A stretch of 64,000 bases of DNA, from the NCBI RefSeq assembly GCF_035046485.1, contig NC_085137.1:374418706-374482705 (forward strand), read 5' to 3'. Below the pieces are notes generated by a model. The model saw nothing but the letters and a program-made list of their open reading frames with translations. It did not search any database and was not told the origin of the DNA. Source of the DNA: Aedes albopictus (Eukaryota; Arthropoda; Insecta; Diptera; Culicidae). Positions 24,870 to 64,000 of the stretch are shown piece by piece. Positions within the stretch are counted from its first letter, which is position 1. Every line of letters starts with the position of its first letter. A program made the position numbers and the translations under genes.

Positions 24870-25590
24870 AAAAAGGTTTTAACAAAATAGTCATTCGCCT
24901 CCGTGATCCTTTTAATGCTGCTACCAGCTGGCAACTCAATATCACTGAATTACACTCCCATCCATTGTCTTTGGTTTTCTTACAAGGTACGTCGGGCAAG
25001 TTGAAACGGGTGAGGTAAAATAAAACAGCGGGTTAACGTGATGTTATCTTGTCATGATAATACATTTGAACGTCATAACAGATAGTTTTTTATTCAAACC
25101 ATCTTTTGGTAAAGGATAAATTCCCAAATTATATTGAAATCTTACTTAAAACTGCGCATAACATGTTGTTATAAACTTGCCTGTCATAAGCGGCAAAATA
25201 ACAGATTGCATAACAAAAAAAAAAAGTTCCTGGAAGACCAATTCATCAACTTGTTCTGTTAGTTTCAATAACAGCTTGATAACTGTTAATTTGGAAAATA
25301 TTTCAATAACAAACTTTGAACTTTAAAAGTTATTGATAATATTGCAAAAGCACATTTAGTTAAAATATCAAACGCATAACAAAGTAAGTTATAATACTGT
25401 ATTAATTACGAAAGGAGTGCGAATAAAAATTCTTGAACATAATATGTTTTGAAATTATAACTGGAATACACTGCCAGTTCGTGTAGTCAAACGAGCATGA
25501 CGTCACGATTTCAATAGCGACAATAGCTTGCGTGACGTTATATTCGCTGAGTACGCAAGAACACACTTTGAGGCACAACAGTTAAACGAA
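24870..25590. other. AT-rich non-coding sequence, probably an unresolved repeat
   Basis: CATAACA, GTTATAA and TTATGA words are frequent here and continue to about 26100, suggesting an old element centred on the palindrome at 25600-25770. I cannot support its ends. Confidence 0.35.
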
Positions 25591-25599
25591 ATAAGTTTG

Positions 25600-25770
25600 A
25601 TCCCAAGCAACACACATGTTATAATAGAGTTACGACAGCGCAAGTTTTGGTTGTATAGAAGTTTATTTTACGTAATTCTAACTTTGTGTTGAAATAACGT
25701 AAAATAAACTTCTATACAACCAAAACTTGCGCTGTCGTAACTTTTATATAACATGTGTGTTGCTTGGGAT
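25600..25770. repeat. Near-perfect 73-bp-arm palindrome
   Basis: ATCCCAAGCAACACACATGT at the left end is the exact complement of the right end at 25751-25770. The arms pair over about 73 bp with two or three mismatches around a loop of about 25 bp. It is likely the core of a foldback MITE. Confidence 0.85.
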
Positions 25771-26385
25771 TACTGTCAAACGTAACTGGGAAATGATAAC
25801 TCTGTGAATTTTAAAATTTTCACAAAAGTCAAAACAATAATGACAAACCCAATGCGTGAGAAAATTCATTCATCAAAATGATCAATGATTTCGGGACAGA
25901 AAACGTGAATTTAATAACTAAACTTGGCCTACAACAAAACATATTATTGAAATGTTATTTAACGGATGTATACCAAAAGCTTGATCCTTACAATATAAGA
26001 TTGTCAAACAAAATATGTTATGGAAAAGTTATGTCTTGATAAGACATTAATAACAAAACTAGATATAACAACAAGTTGTGTATTTCCGTAGTTATTAATT
26101 TGATATTCTCCTCTACTCGAGAACAAGAGGGAGGGCTATCAACCACCAGTATGGTACTTCCGAAAACTTGGTAAAAACGGCAACTGTGGTAACGGTGCCC
26201 GATGTGGTGAGCAGAACGAGATCTCAGAAAGCTCTAATGGATGGAGAGATAAATGAACAACCAAGGGGGTCTTAAGAAGGTGAGCAAAAAAAATAAGGCT
26301 CTCTGATTTCTAAAGGATTCATTCATTTATTTAGTTCAACATCAAATTCATGATAACACTGAATCAACAATTTGCCGCTATAATA

Positions 26386-27905
26386 CCGTAAAACGGGGCG
26401 AATAGAAACACCTTCCAGCATCCTTAGGCAAGTATTTCTGGAACAATGCGTAATAAAGTCAGTTGCAAGGGTGTCAGCTTTGGGTCCCACCTCCCTTTTT
26501 AATTGCTGTAATTAGGATTCAAAACCAATTTTTATTTCATTAACTTATTTGAAAAAAAAGGTTGCTTGTTTCTATTCGCCCCGCAATGAGGCGAATAGAA
26601 ACATCTTTGAACAATTTTCGATATTTTTTCAATTTTAAGACAGAAATCACTTTCAATTCAAATGAAACTCTAAGACTAGATTATAATAATTCACCAAATG
26701 AAGAAAAATATGTCGTATGTCGAAAAATACTTTAATCTGGGAATAGGGGTAGGCGGGGCAATATGGACACCCAGGGCAGAATGGACACCCTCAATATTTT
26801 GAAATATGCGAACTTTTTTGAAGTTTTAATGAATGGATAATATAGTCCATTTGTCTAAAACGTAGAAACATTCAAAATTAAAATTATACTTGATTTTACA
26901 CGAAAAAGTTGCGTCCTCCGTTTTTTGTGCATGGAAATTATAATTTTTACACCATCTAAAATAAGATTTACTGATTAATTTATTGCCGGTCGATTAAAAC
27001 CTGATATTCCTAGAACACATGCAAGTAGTTTTGCTGTATCGACATGCTTAACATGTTTATATTTTCTTCTTTATTATATCAAAAATCAAGTTTGGAAATA
27101 TTTCTGCTGCCGGGGCAAAATGGACACACACCTTTTTGAAAGAAGCGGCAAGGGAAAAAGTATTACCTAGATCACTAACCAACCAAATTCTTCGATTTCA
27201 GTATATTTTCGGTTAAATATTCACTATAGTAGACATAGGGTGAAACAAATTGGTCAGAAAACGACAGCAGTGGAAAATAGTTGTTCTAGGCACAGCTACA
27301 CATGCCGACAAAAACGAAGCTTTATCCAAAACAGCCTGAATTTAAATTAACTGAACAAAAATGAATTACTTCGGCGTATTATTCATTCATAATAGTTGTT
27401 TTGTAATGAAATGACTTTATAGGTGTAAATAATGTACGAAATTAGTAAAAGTCTCATGGTGTCCATATTGCCCCATGGGGGTGTACATTCTGCCCCATAT
27501 GCTTGAAGACGGTCATAAAAAACTAACATTTTTCATAACATTTTTTGAAGTGGATAAATCATTTTTCTTCGTGAGCATTCTTATGCAATAGATACTAAAT
27601 AGACTTTAAAAGGATACATGTATAAAAAAACTAAACTTTTTTGACATCTTGCCAGGTAAAGTTGGTAAAAACCTTAGGGTGTCCATATTGCCCCGCCTAC
27701 CCCTACATACCAAATCAATAAAACGCAATTTTAATGGCGGAAGTTTTTTGCCTATAAATCGATACTTTGCTTTCAAAATTTTTCACATGAAAATTAACGC
27801 AATTAGCAACCCAAAAAAGGTTTATTGAAACATAATTACCATATTTTTTACAATAAGTTATTTGTTTCTATTCGCCCCATTGTTTCTATTCACCCGGTTT
27901 TACGG
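26386..27905. mobile_element. TA-flanked MITE, CCGTAAAACGGGG type
   Basis: The left tip CCGTAAAACGGGGCGAATAG is mirrored on the right by TTCTATTCACCCGGTTTTACGG with one difference. The flanks are TA (26384-26385) and CA (27906-27907). The undisturbed site at 5885-5895 shows a single TA, so CA is a mutated second TA. It interrupts the RTE fragment and is itself interrupted at 26746-27703. No transposase is seen. Confidence 0.85.
26746..27703. mobile_element. TA-flanked MITE nested in another MITE, GGGGTAGGCGGGG type
   Basis: The terminal inverted repeats are perfect over 27 bp and begin GGGGTAGGCGGGGCAATATG. The flanks are TA at 26744-26745 and 27704-27705. GGGGCAAAATGGACAC and GTGTCCATATTGCCCC words recur inside. 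It is 958 bp and non-coding. Confidence 0.9.
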
Positions 27906-28116
27906 CACTCGATTTGCAGCTGCAGCCCTCCAACGTCGGTCGCGCCCAACGCTCGCCAGATCACGCTCCACCTGGTCCGCCCATCGTGCTCTCTGCGCCC
28001 CACGCCTTCTTGTACCAACCGGATGGATAGCAAACACCAACTTTGCAGGGTTGTTGTTCGGCATTCTTGCAACATGCCCTGCCCACCGTATCCGTCCAGC
28101 TTTAGCCACTTTCTAA

Positions 28117-28260
28117 TAGTTGGTTAAAGCATCGGGCTAGCTAATACGGAGTCGTGAGTTCGGATCCCAACAGAACGCGCCTTTTTCACAATTTTATCTC
28201 TGAGTATGCCTGTCAATCAACATTCTGTGTCTTATAATTATTATATTATAATTATATGTC
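28117..28260 (+). mobile_element. tRNA-like SINE fragment
   Basis: An A-box-like GGTTAAAGCATCGGGCTAG is followed by a B-box-like GAGTTCGGATCCC (28158-28170), directly after the truncated RTE copy. No acceptor-stem pairing is seen, so it is not called as a tRNA gene. Confidence 0.5.
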
Positions 28261-28509
28261 CCAGACGTTCCAAAGTGTCTCTAATGTCCCATGAGGGGTT
28301 TCAGGCTATCGTTAACAATTTCTAGGCTAACATTAGAAAAAGGCGTATCAATCATTGCGAATTTTTGTTTGTCCCGTTCCTTCTGTGTGCATTTCCCATT
28401 ACATATTAATGTAATCTCTGACAAGTAACAGGTAAAGCAGACTCCATTATATCTGGTAACGGGATAAATTAATCGAAATACGCCTAGGAGGGACGAAAGC
28501 AACTGAAGG

Positions 28510-28646
28510 GGCTATTAGACTGTTTGTCATTATGACAAATATTTGCCTTTGAAATCCGACATTTATCCAAGGTTGCTATGATTCAGGCTGTGTTGGTCAT
28601 TTGTTGGGCTTGTTTGACCAAATATTTGTCAAGTCTAATGGCGTGC
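28510..28646. mobile_element. Short foldback element
   Basis: GCTATTAGACTGTTTGTCAT on the left pairs imperfectly with GACCAAATATTTGTC and AAGTCTAATGGC on the right. It lies just upstream of the candidate plus-strand exon. Confidence 0.55.
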
Positions 28647-28659
28647 CTGTACTTATCAG

Positions 28660-28971
28660 TAATGAGGTTCAGTTAAAAAGTCGTCCAATCGGAATCCAAA
28701 GGACACACTGTTATCGAACAGAGCCTATCTTTACGAAATGTTCATAAGCCGGATAAATTCTTGGAATACGAAGCTTGGACCATACTACAGCCTTCTGCAA
28801 GGACTTAAAGAACTCAAGCGATGCAACGATCTACGGCGGTATGCAAGAGAACGATATGAAGAGCTTGTTGTAATCTTGGACAAACCCAGCTTCGTGGAAG
28901 CAAAAATTGCAAGAACGATTGGCAGAGTTTATTACTACGAGATTAGCACCTGCGGTATTAACGAAAAATAA
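28660..28971 (+). CDS. Candidate 3'-terminal exon of an unrecognised gene
   Basis: I do not recognise this protein. An open frame runs from a possible acceptor (CTTATCAG, ending 28659) to a TAA at 28969-28971, about 103 codons, with an internal ATG at 28738. The peptide is charged and helical in appearance, with SNRAYLYEMF, GLKELKRCNDLRRYARERYE and VEAKIARTIGRVYYYE. The first of these recalls a tetratricopeptide helix, but that is weak. Codon use is unlike the AT-rich surroundings. An AATAAA follows at 29095-29100, and the PDE8 gene converges on it from the right. An independent single exon or a retroposed fragment is possible. Upstream exons, if any, were not found. Confidence 0.45.
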
Positions 28972-29094
28972 CTTCTAGATATCGCATTTTGAGCCAGATT
29001 ATGAACAAAAGAGCATTCGAGTGGAAACATATAAGATTATGTAATGGTACTGTATACAGCACGTCCCCATAAGATTACATCTGATTTCGTTCAA

Positions 29095-29100
29095 AATAAA
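29095..29100 (+). terminator. Poly(A) signal AATAAA for the candidate plus-strand exon
   Basis: An exact AATAAA lies 124 bases after the stop at 28971, in a convergent intergenic gap. Confidence 0.45.
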
Positions 29101-29189
29101 TATAAATAATTTTGCGGCTATTGGTTTACCATTCATAAGACATGTTTTAATTTTCCTACCATAAAACAGCTTCCACTGATCAACAATTA

Positions 29190-29195
29190 TTTATT
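29190..29195 (-). terminator. Pde8: Poly(A) signal AATAAA for the PDE8 gene
   Basis: The complement of TTTATT gives AATAAA on the minus strand, about 230 bases beyond the PDE8 stop codon. It is the nearest canonical signal and would give a short 3' UTR. Confidence 0.5.
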
Positions 29196-29423
29196 GATTA
29201 ATACAAAATGAGACTAAAACGACGACCGAGCAACCGTGCCGTACAACGGACGCGTTGCATTCGATTCCGTCCAAAAGTTCCTACCAAATATATTATATTT
29301 GCATTCTACGGGTACGCGTACTTGGTATTATCATCTCCTTGGCTTTCACACTGTGGACTGGGGGAAGATTCGCCAAACAATCAGGAGATGTGGGTGTGTT
29401 TTTGGGTGGTCTACTACTTCTAA

Positions 29424-59565
<30,142 letters not shown>

Positions 59566-59659
59566 CTGGGAAGAGAAAAAAGGATGATTTTTAGTTTTTT
59601 TTAAGAAGGACAAGTACTGTTTCCATTAATAATGATGAATATCAAGGCTCAACAAAGTT

Positions 59660-59800
59660 GAAGCGGTAAACGCGCGGGTATTGAGCAAGGTCATGCTGAG
59701 GATATCTGGGTTCGACTATCAGTCGGACCAAGAGCTTCTTTTGACATAGAGTATCTTCGTGAGTGCCTGCAGATTCTCCGGATGCTATTGGAAAACATAT
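59660..59800 (+). mobile_element. tRNA-derived SINE, 5' part
   Basis: GGTAAACGCGCGGGTATTGA and GGTCATGCTGAGGATATC, then the B-box-like GGGTTCGACTATCAG, then CATAGAGTATCTTCGTGAGT, a body seen in common Aedes SINEs. The 3' part is missing. It lies in the intron upstream of the PAS exon. Confidence 0.6.
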
Positions 59801-60407
59801 AACAATCAGTTGCTTCTCATCACATTTCCTCCCTATTTGTTAAACTGCCAGAGTAAACTTTGGGAATTAAGATTGCTAAGCCAAATCTCGCGTAACCTTT
59901 TGACATGAATCTATATAAGGAGTGTATTGGAAAGCAGTTGAAAATGTTCAGGATTCTCTATCTCGAAGCTGGGTTGGTGTTTTCATTTCGGTTCTTTTAT
60001 GAAATCTTCACAATATAGTTAAGTTTAGAACGGCTTGGAAAAAATTGGAAAATGTTTAGTATTATTGAAAATATGGTTAAATGAATACACCTCACAAAAT
60101 AAAAATTTGCACAAAATGCAATTTCGTTAAGATTTTTCAAAATTTCAAAAATCTGTAGCTAATAAAATTTGTACTATAAAAAATCTGGAAAATATTGATG
60201 CTTGTTAACAGTTATGTACACATAACATATATATCACTCAACACCGACTTTCAAAATTCATATTTTCGATAGAAAAATCTTCTATATCTACAAAATGGTC
60301 CACTCCAAAAAACGTCTATTTTTTTTGTAAAACTTTGAAGTTCTGCTTTTAATATCTTAAAAGGTTATAAAATTTTATTTTTTGCAATTACGTTGCTTAT
60401 TACCCTA

Positions 60408-61304
60408 CCCAGATAACCAATAAGCATTTAAATAAGTCGTATATCAGATTTATAACTGCACTCTACTTGCTTACTGTCATATTATAGCAGTTTGACTGCT
60501 AAACTGCTCTAAATTAGCAATTGAAATGCTGCTGAAAATGTGACAGCTATTGCGTAGCATTTCAAATGCATGATAATTTTTGGTTAACAAGCATCACAAC
60601 TGCTACTTTTTTGCCATAGAACTGCTAAGGGATGCTGAAAGAACAACACATTTAAACTTTCTAATTTATCAATCTCGACAATAACAACTGCTATCATTTG
60701 GATGTCATTTTATTTATTATCAATGGAGTAAATCAATTCGTCAGCAATGAGGTAAATCAATGGGAGAACAGATTGTTTCTAGCCAAATTTCCCGTGGCTC
60801 GTTTCCTATTATTGATTTCCCAGCATGCTAGAACCACAAAACAAAGCAAAAAAATTTCCGGTGTGATGTTCAAGCCTTAAATAAACCTAAAAATCATCGC
60901 ACATTATCTGATCGTCAATAGCTTATCCTGTAGCGCGGTTCAGCAACATCATCAACCCGTGCGTCAAGCGATCGAATCCCAATTTCGGCGAAATCAGCAA
61001 AAAAATAAACAACTGCATATCCAGAACGTGTACTAGCTTCAAAAGTTGAACAGGAGAGAGAGAAAAATTTAGAAGAGCAAGGCAGACAACGAATTGGGGG
61101 AAATGCGCAGGGTAAATATTTTTGCTCTTTTGACATTTTGGGGGATAGGAGATATAAGCATTTATTCAGCCGTATATCGGGCCAAACCCTGCATTTAAGT
61201 AGCACTTATGGCGCATATACGGCAGATTAGCATTTTATGACCTGCTGTAAAGGCGCATATAGTGCTGAATAAATGCCGTTTTAACTGCTTATTGGTTAAC
61301 TGGG
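60408..61304. mobile_element. TA-flanked MITE, CCCAGATAACC type
   Basis: CCCAGATAACCAATAAGCA pairs with TGCTTATTGGTTAACTGGG with one or two mismatches. TA lies at 60406-60407 and 61305-61306. GCATTT and AACTGCTA words recur inside. It is 897 bp and non-coding. Confidence 0.85.
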
Positions 61305-61368
61305 TACTTTTCACTCGCGGTTGCAACGATAAAACGGCCTACTTTTCTCCACTAAAGCAAAGGTGCCG

Positions 61369-61431
61369 AAAAGTACTACTTTTCGGCACTCTTAAGAGTG
61401 CTGAAAAGTAGCACTTTTCGGCACTTTTGCC
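61369..61431. repeat. Palindrome around CTCTTAAGAG
   Basis: The left arm (GTGCCGAAAAGTACTACTTT and CGGCACTCTT) is the complement of the right arm, with one or two mismatches. Each arm is itself a smaller hairpin (CCGAAAAGTAC, then TACTTTTCGG). Confidence 0.8.
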
Positions 61432-61769
61432 ATCACATACATTTTGCCCACTACCGCGATATCCGTAGATAAACCTGTTGCTCCTACATCCAATTAGCAG
61501 CTCGAATCCAAATCAGGACTATTAACGATTCGATTCAGACCGTCGATCAGGTGCAGAAGCAGCAGCTGAAGCTACTTTTGCTCCTTCTTATGTTGCTGAT
61601 TGACGACGACGACGACGGAGCTTGAAAATGTGTGGCACCTTCAACACCATAGCCTACCTGATCGAACAAAAAACTGCGCCGGTGCGCATGGATGCTCCTA
61701 CGTGGTACCTCTTGATTTCATGTATGTGTAGCTATATAGATTATCCGGAGCGAGTATTTTTCGTAATTG

Positions 61770-61912
61770 CAAAAAATGTTGTATGCAACGCGTTGCAAAA
61801 CTCGATTTTTTCAGCACTCGTCGTATTTATCCAACTCGGCAAGCCTCGTTGGATAAATGTACAACTTTTGCTGAAAAAATCATCATTTTGCAACTTGTTG
61901 CATAAATAACTA
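61770..61912. mobile_element. Foldback MITE, GTTGGATAAA family, member 4
   Basis: AAAATGTTGTATGCAACGCG, CTCGATTTTTTCAGCACTCG and TATTTATCCAACTCGGCA, then CGTTGGATAAATGTACAAC, TGCTGAAAAAATCATCATTT and TGCAACTTGTTGCATAAAT. It is the most complete of the copies. Confidence 0.7.
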
Positions 61913-61919
61913 TTTTGTT

Positions 61920-62530
61920 CTAACTCCATAAATTAAAAAACATACACTATTTAAAAAATGCGATTTTTTTTATTTTATGTATTTTATATTTGCGTAAACA
62001 TGATTTGGAGGAGCATAGAAAAAAGGGGTTCCTTAAAAATGGCCTTTTTTCATTTTAAAGAATTGAGCTTAAATGCAGTGGAGATTTTTCTCGAAAAAAA
62101 TAATTTGCCTAAATCATGAGGATTCTGGAGCTTATTATATTTGCACTAAAAAGTTAACAATTTTCGAACATTATCGAACTTTCTACGCAATTTCAATTTT
62201 TTAGATGGTGTGCAAAAATTTAATAACATGTGTTCAGTAATCTAGGTTAAAAACCCAGATAAAAGAAAATTTTTAGAAAATCATTAAAGCCATTTCTTTT
62301 TTCAAGGATTTATACAGTATCTCCAAAAATAAAATTACTTAAAAGTTGTATTAAACTATTTTTGAGGCTATTGTAAACATTTTCAACTACTTTACGATAC
62401 ACTCCTTAGAGGAGAACAAAAGATTTCGACTTTTCTAATGCATTCTTAAAGGGAATTGGAAAACCAATCACTACCATGCAGGCATTTGGAGTTGTTAATA
62501 TTAGTTTAAAACATCTGTAAAGAGCAGTTC
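61920..62530. other. AT-rich sequence, no feature seen
   Basis: No frame, RNA or element ends are supported. PDE8 N-terminal exons are not recognised here. Confidence 0.5.
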
Positions 62531-64000
62531 TTTTGAAATTGCGCCAATTACTTCGTTACTCTTCTAGGTTCCATAGAGCTCCCAGCGAGTTGATCATCTC
62601 GTTTCGGATTTTGAACGCGCTTATTTTGTTGTTGAACCTTACTTTCTGCGTTCGGTACGAGAACCGCCATGTTCGCGATGGTTCTTCCGGATCTGTCCGG
62701 ATGAGGAAACGTTATAACTTCTTGTGCACGAGCTTTCGACAGCAATCCGATTCCATGGCCAACCACCAACGATTTGAGTGGTTCGCTCTCGTATTTTCTA
62801 GTCCCGTTTCTTCTCTACGAATCCCCGCGGAATTGCCACCACCGATTCTTTCAACGCATAGTGGCTCGTGAGTAGCTCGGGCGGCAGATTCTCGTTTGTT
62901 ATCTGCCGGTGGTAGCCGAGATAGCTACCGGCCACCGCCGAGGTTGTATCCCAGTTTATTGCTAACCGCAATCGGTTCCATTGGCGTACCCACCATAGCT
63001 TCTATCGGCACAAACGCATGGATGTTGTTCAACGGAATCAGCAACTGCGGTTGTTCGTCGTATGACTTGATGGGCAGCTTTAGCACGTATTTGTGCTGTG
63101 CTGCAAGCTCCTCCGTATCCAACATTCGATGCGGTAGCATCAACTTGTCCACCGTGTGCACTGTCTGCAACAACATCTAAACGCCGGCTACAGCGCCTGC
63201 TCTCGACGCCCAACGGCTCATTTTTTTTGGGAATCCTCCACTCTCGTCGTATTTCCCGTCGAGTATCGTGCTTCGCGCGAGACAACTTCTCGCGCGTCAC
63301 CAGCTTCAAGTGCTCAACGTACCTCTTTGAAATCCACTCGGTGCCGCAGACAATGGTCCGTGGATTGGCACATCTTGTACGGTTTCCGCTACCACTCTTT
63401 GCTTTGTCGCGTTGTCGGTCGAACTGCTGGCTTTGCAATGACACTACAGTCCAGCATTATTGGGCCTCTTCTTTCCATATTGGGACTGCTACGGACGACG
63501 GCGGTGGATTGAAGTCCACCAATTCTACGTCAACGTTAACTTCGCGAATGTCTGCGACGATGTCGGTAAGGAAATCCGACAGCGTCCGCAATGTTGTTTC
63601 CCCTCGACCTCGCCGGTAATGGACCCACTATCACGCTTTTCCCGATTCGGCAGCTGGGTGAATAGCGACATTATCAGCAGCGGGTTGACGAGATATAGTC
63701 GTAGATCCGCTGCTTCTAGATGGCCGCACAGTTGTTCCACTGCGTTTCCGAATAGAATTAAAGCAGTTGTTCCGGGCGGCCGAAGCGTCGGCGCAGTTTC
63801 TCGATGAACTGTGGGATGGATTCGGGAAGTAGTAATTCTCCAGACACCAGTTCGAGGGCATTGCCATTCAGAGCTTCCTGAATTCACATTAGTTTTTCAG
63901 CTGAGTCTTTGGCGATCCTGTCTGCTGATGCCCCACCCGTTTTGGCTGACACTTTCCACGTTCTTGTACGTCTTCAGTCTCCCTTTACGCTCCATCGACG
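62530..64000 (-). pseudogene. Decayed BEL/Pao retrotransposon fragment, gag to protease region
   Basis: On the minus strand, short frames in sequence resemble a BEL/Pao polyprotein. 63887-63525 has gag-like LILFGNAVEQLCGHLEAADL and LFTQLPNREKRDSGS. 63444-62962 has the CxxC-poor linker before protease. 63176-62925 has TVHTVDKLMLPHRMLDTEE, LPIKSYDEQPQLLIPLNNIH and EPIAVSNKLGYNLGG, the end of the BEL/Pao protease domain and start of RT. 62769-62548 is a further scrap. Many stops and frameshifts are present. The element runs off the right edge and no LTR is seen. It is upstream of the PDE8 exons, probably in another intron. Confidence 0.7.

Larger units (their letters stand above)
26322..28116 (-). 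mobile_element. 5'-truncated RTE (JAM1-like) fragment split by a MITE
   Basis: The RTE 3' end (as at 5811-6090) is present in two pieces, 26322-26385 and 27906-28116. They rejoin if the MITE at 26386-27905 is removed. The coding part matches the RTE C-terminus (AKAGRIRWAGHVARM and WADQVERDLASVG, read 28109-27900). A TTTCTAA word lies just outside both ends (near 26306 and 28105) and may be the target duplication. Confidence 0.85.

Noticed and set aside
61622..61909. A gene starting near 61622 (CGTFNTIAYLIEQK)
   Set aside because: The frame runs straight into the foldback MITE at 61770, and there is no splice or homology support.
59566..64000. Further N-terminal PDE8 exons to the right of the PAS exon
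   Set aside because: I looked for REC-like or PAS-linked peptides with splice sites and saw only SINE, MITE and BEL/Pao sequence. They may lie beyond the window.

Overview
The window looks like nuclear DNA of a culicine mosquito, most likely Aedes. It is AT-rich with very little coding sequence, and it is packed with nested transposable elements of types common in Aedes: a JAM1-like RTE retrotransposon, Feilai-like tRNA SINEs, many TA-flanked MITEs, Ty1/copia and BEL/Pao elements, hAT derivatives and Helitrons. The species call is inferred from these families.

The one host gene I can name is on the minus strand: a PDE8-type, high-affinity cAMP phosphodiesterase. Seven exons can be joined by consistent GT-AG sites and phases (59565-59455, 59380-59211, 59091-58695, 58632-58425, 58351-58206, 30407-30185, 30073-29424), giving 634 codons from the PAS domain to the stop. 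The true N-terminus lies outside the window or was not recognised. One intron of about 27.8 kb (30408-58205) splits the catalytic HD domain between its first two metal-binding motifs and has collected most of the mobile DNA on the right. A small unrecognised open exon with a poly(A) signal lies on the plus strand at 28660-28971, convergent with the PDE8 3' end.

Layout. 0.4-2.3 kb: a decayed non-LTR element. 2.5-5.6 kb and 13.3-19.8 kb: two direct paralogous copies (A and B) with different later insertions, including a 2.2 kb MULE-like element, a Feilai-like SINE and a TA-flanked MITE in copy B. 5.8-8.7 kb: a nearly full-length but broken RTE element. 9.4-12.5 kb: a hAT-like MITE, a SINE, a foldback and degenerate purine-rich repeats. 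20.6 kb: a hAT MITE. 23.3-24.9 kb: a three-unit tandem Helitron array and an inverted copy. 26.3-28.1 kb: a three-layer nest (RTE tail, MITE, MITE). 28.7-30.4 kb: the candidate plus-strand exon and the last two PDE8 exons.

Inside the large intron: a copia element with matching LTRs but damaged pol (31.0-35.6 kb); a long repeat carrying a TG tract and a 152-bp satellite (35.75-38.8 kb); a retroposed segment (40.2-41.3 kb); a foldback with a nested MITE (41.8-42.9 kb); a 3.1 kb hAT element containing a MITE and a 1.6 kb retroposon (43.2-46.3 kb); a foldback with a nested MITE (46.5-47.8 kb); non-LTR fragments and a foldback MITE (48.2-49.3 kb); a CR1/L2-like LINE split by a TIR element (50.2-55.7 kb); and a foldback with a Helitron whose TA tract has expanded (56.5-57.6 kb). 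To the right of the PDE8 exons are another SINE, a TA-flanked MITE and a decayed BEL/Pao element at the window edge. Only PDE8 and possibly the 28.7 kb exon look like functioning host genes. Everything else is mobile DNA in various stages of decay.
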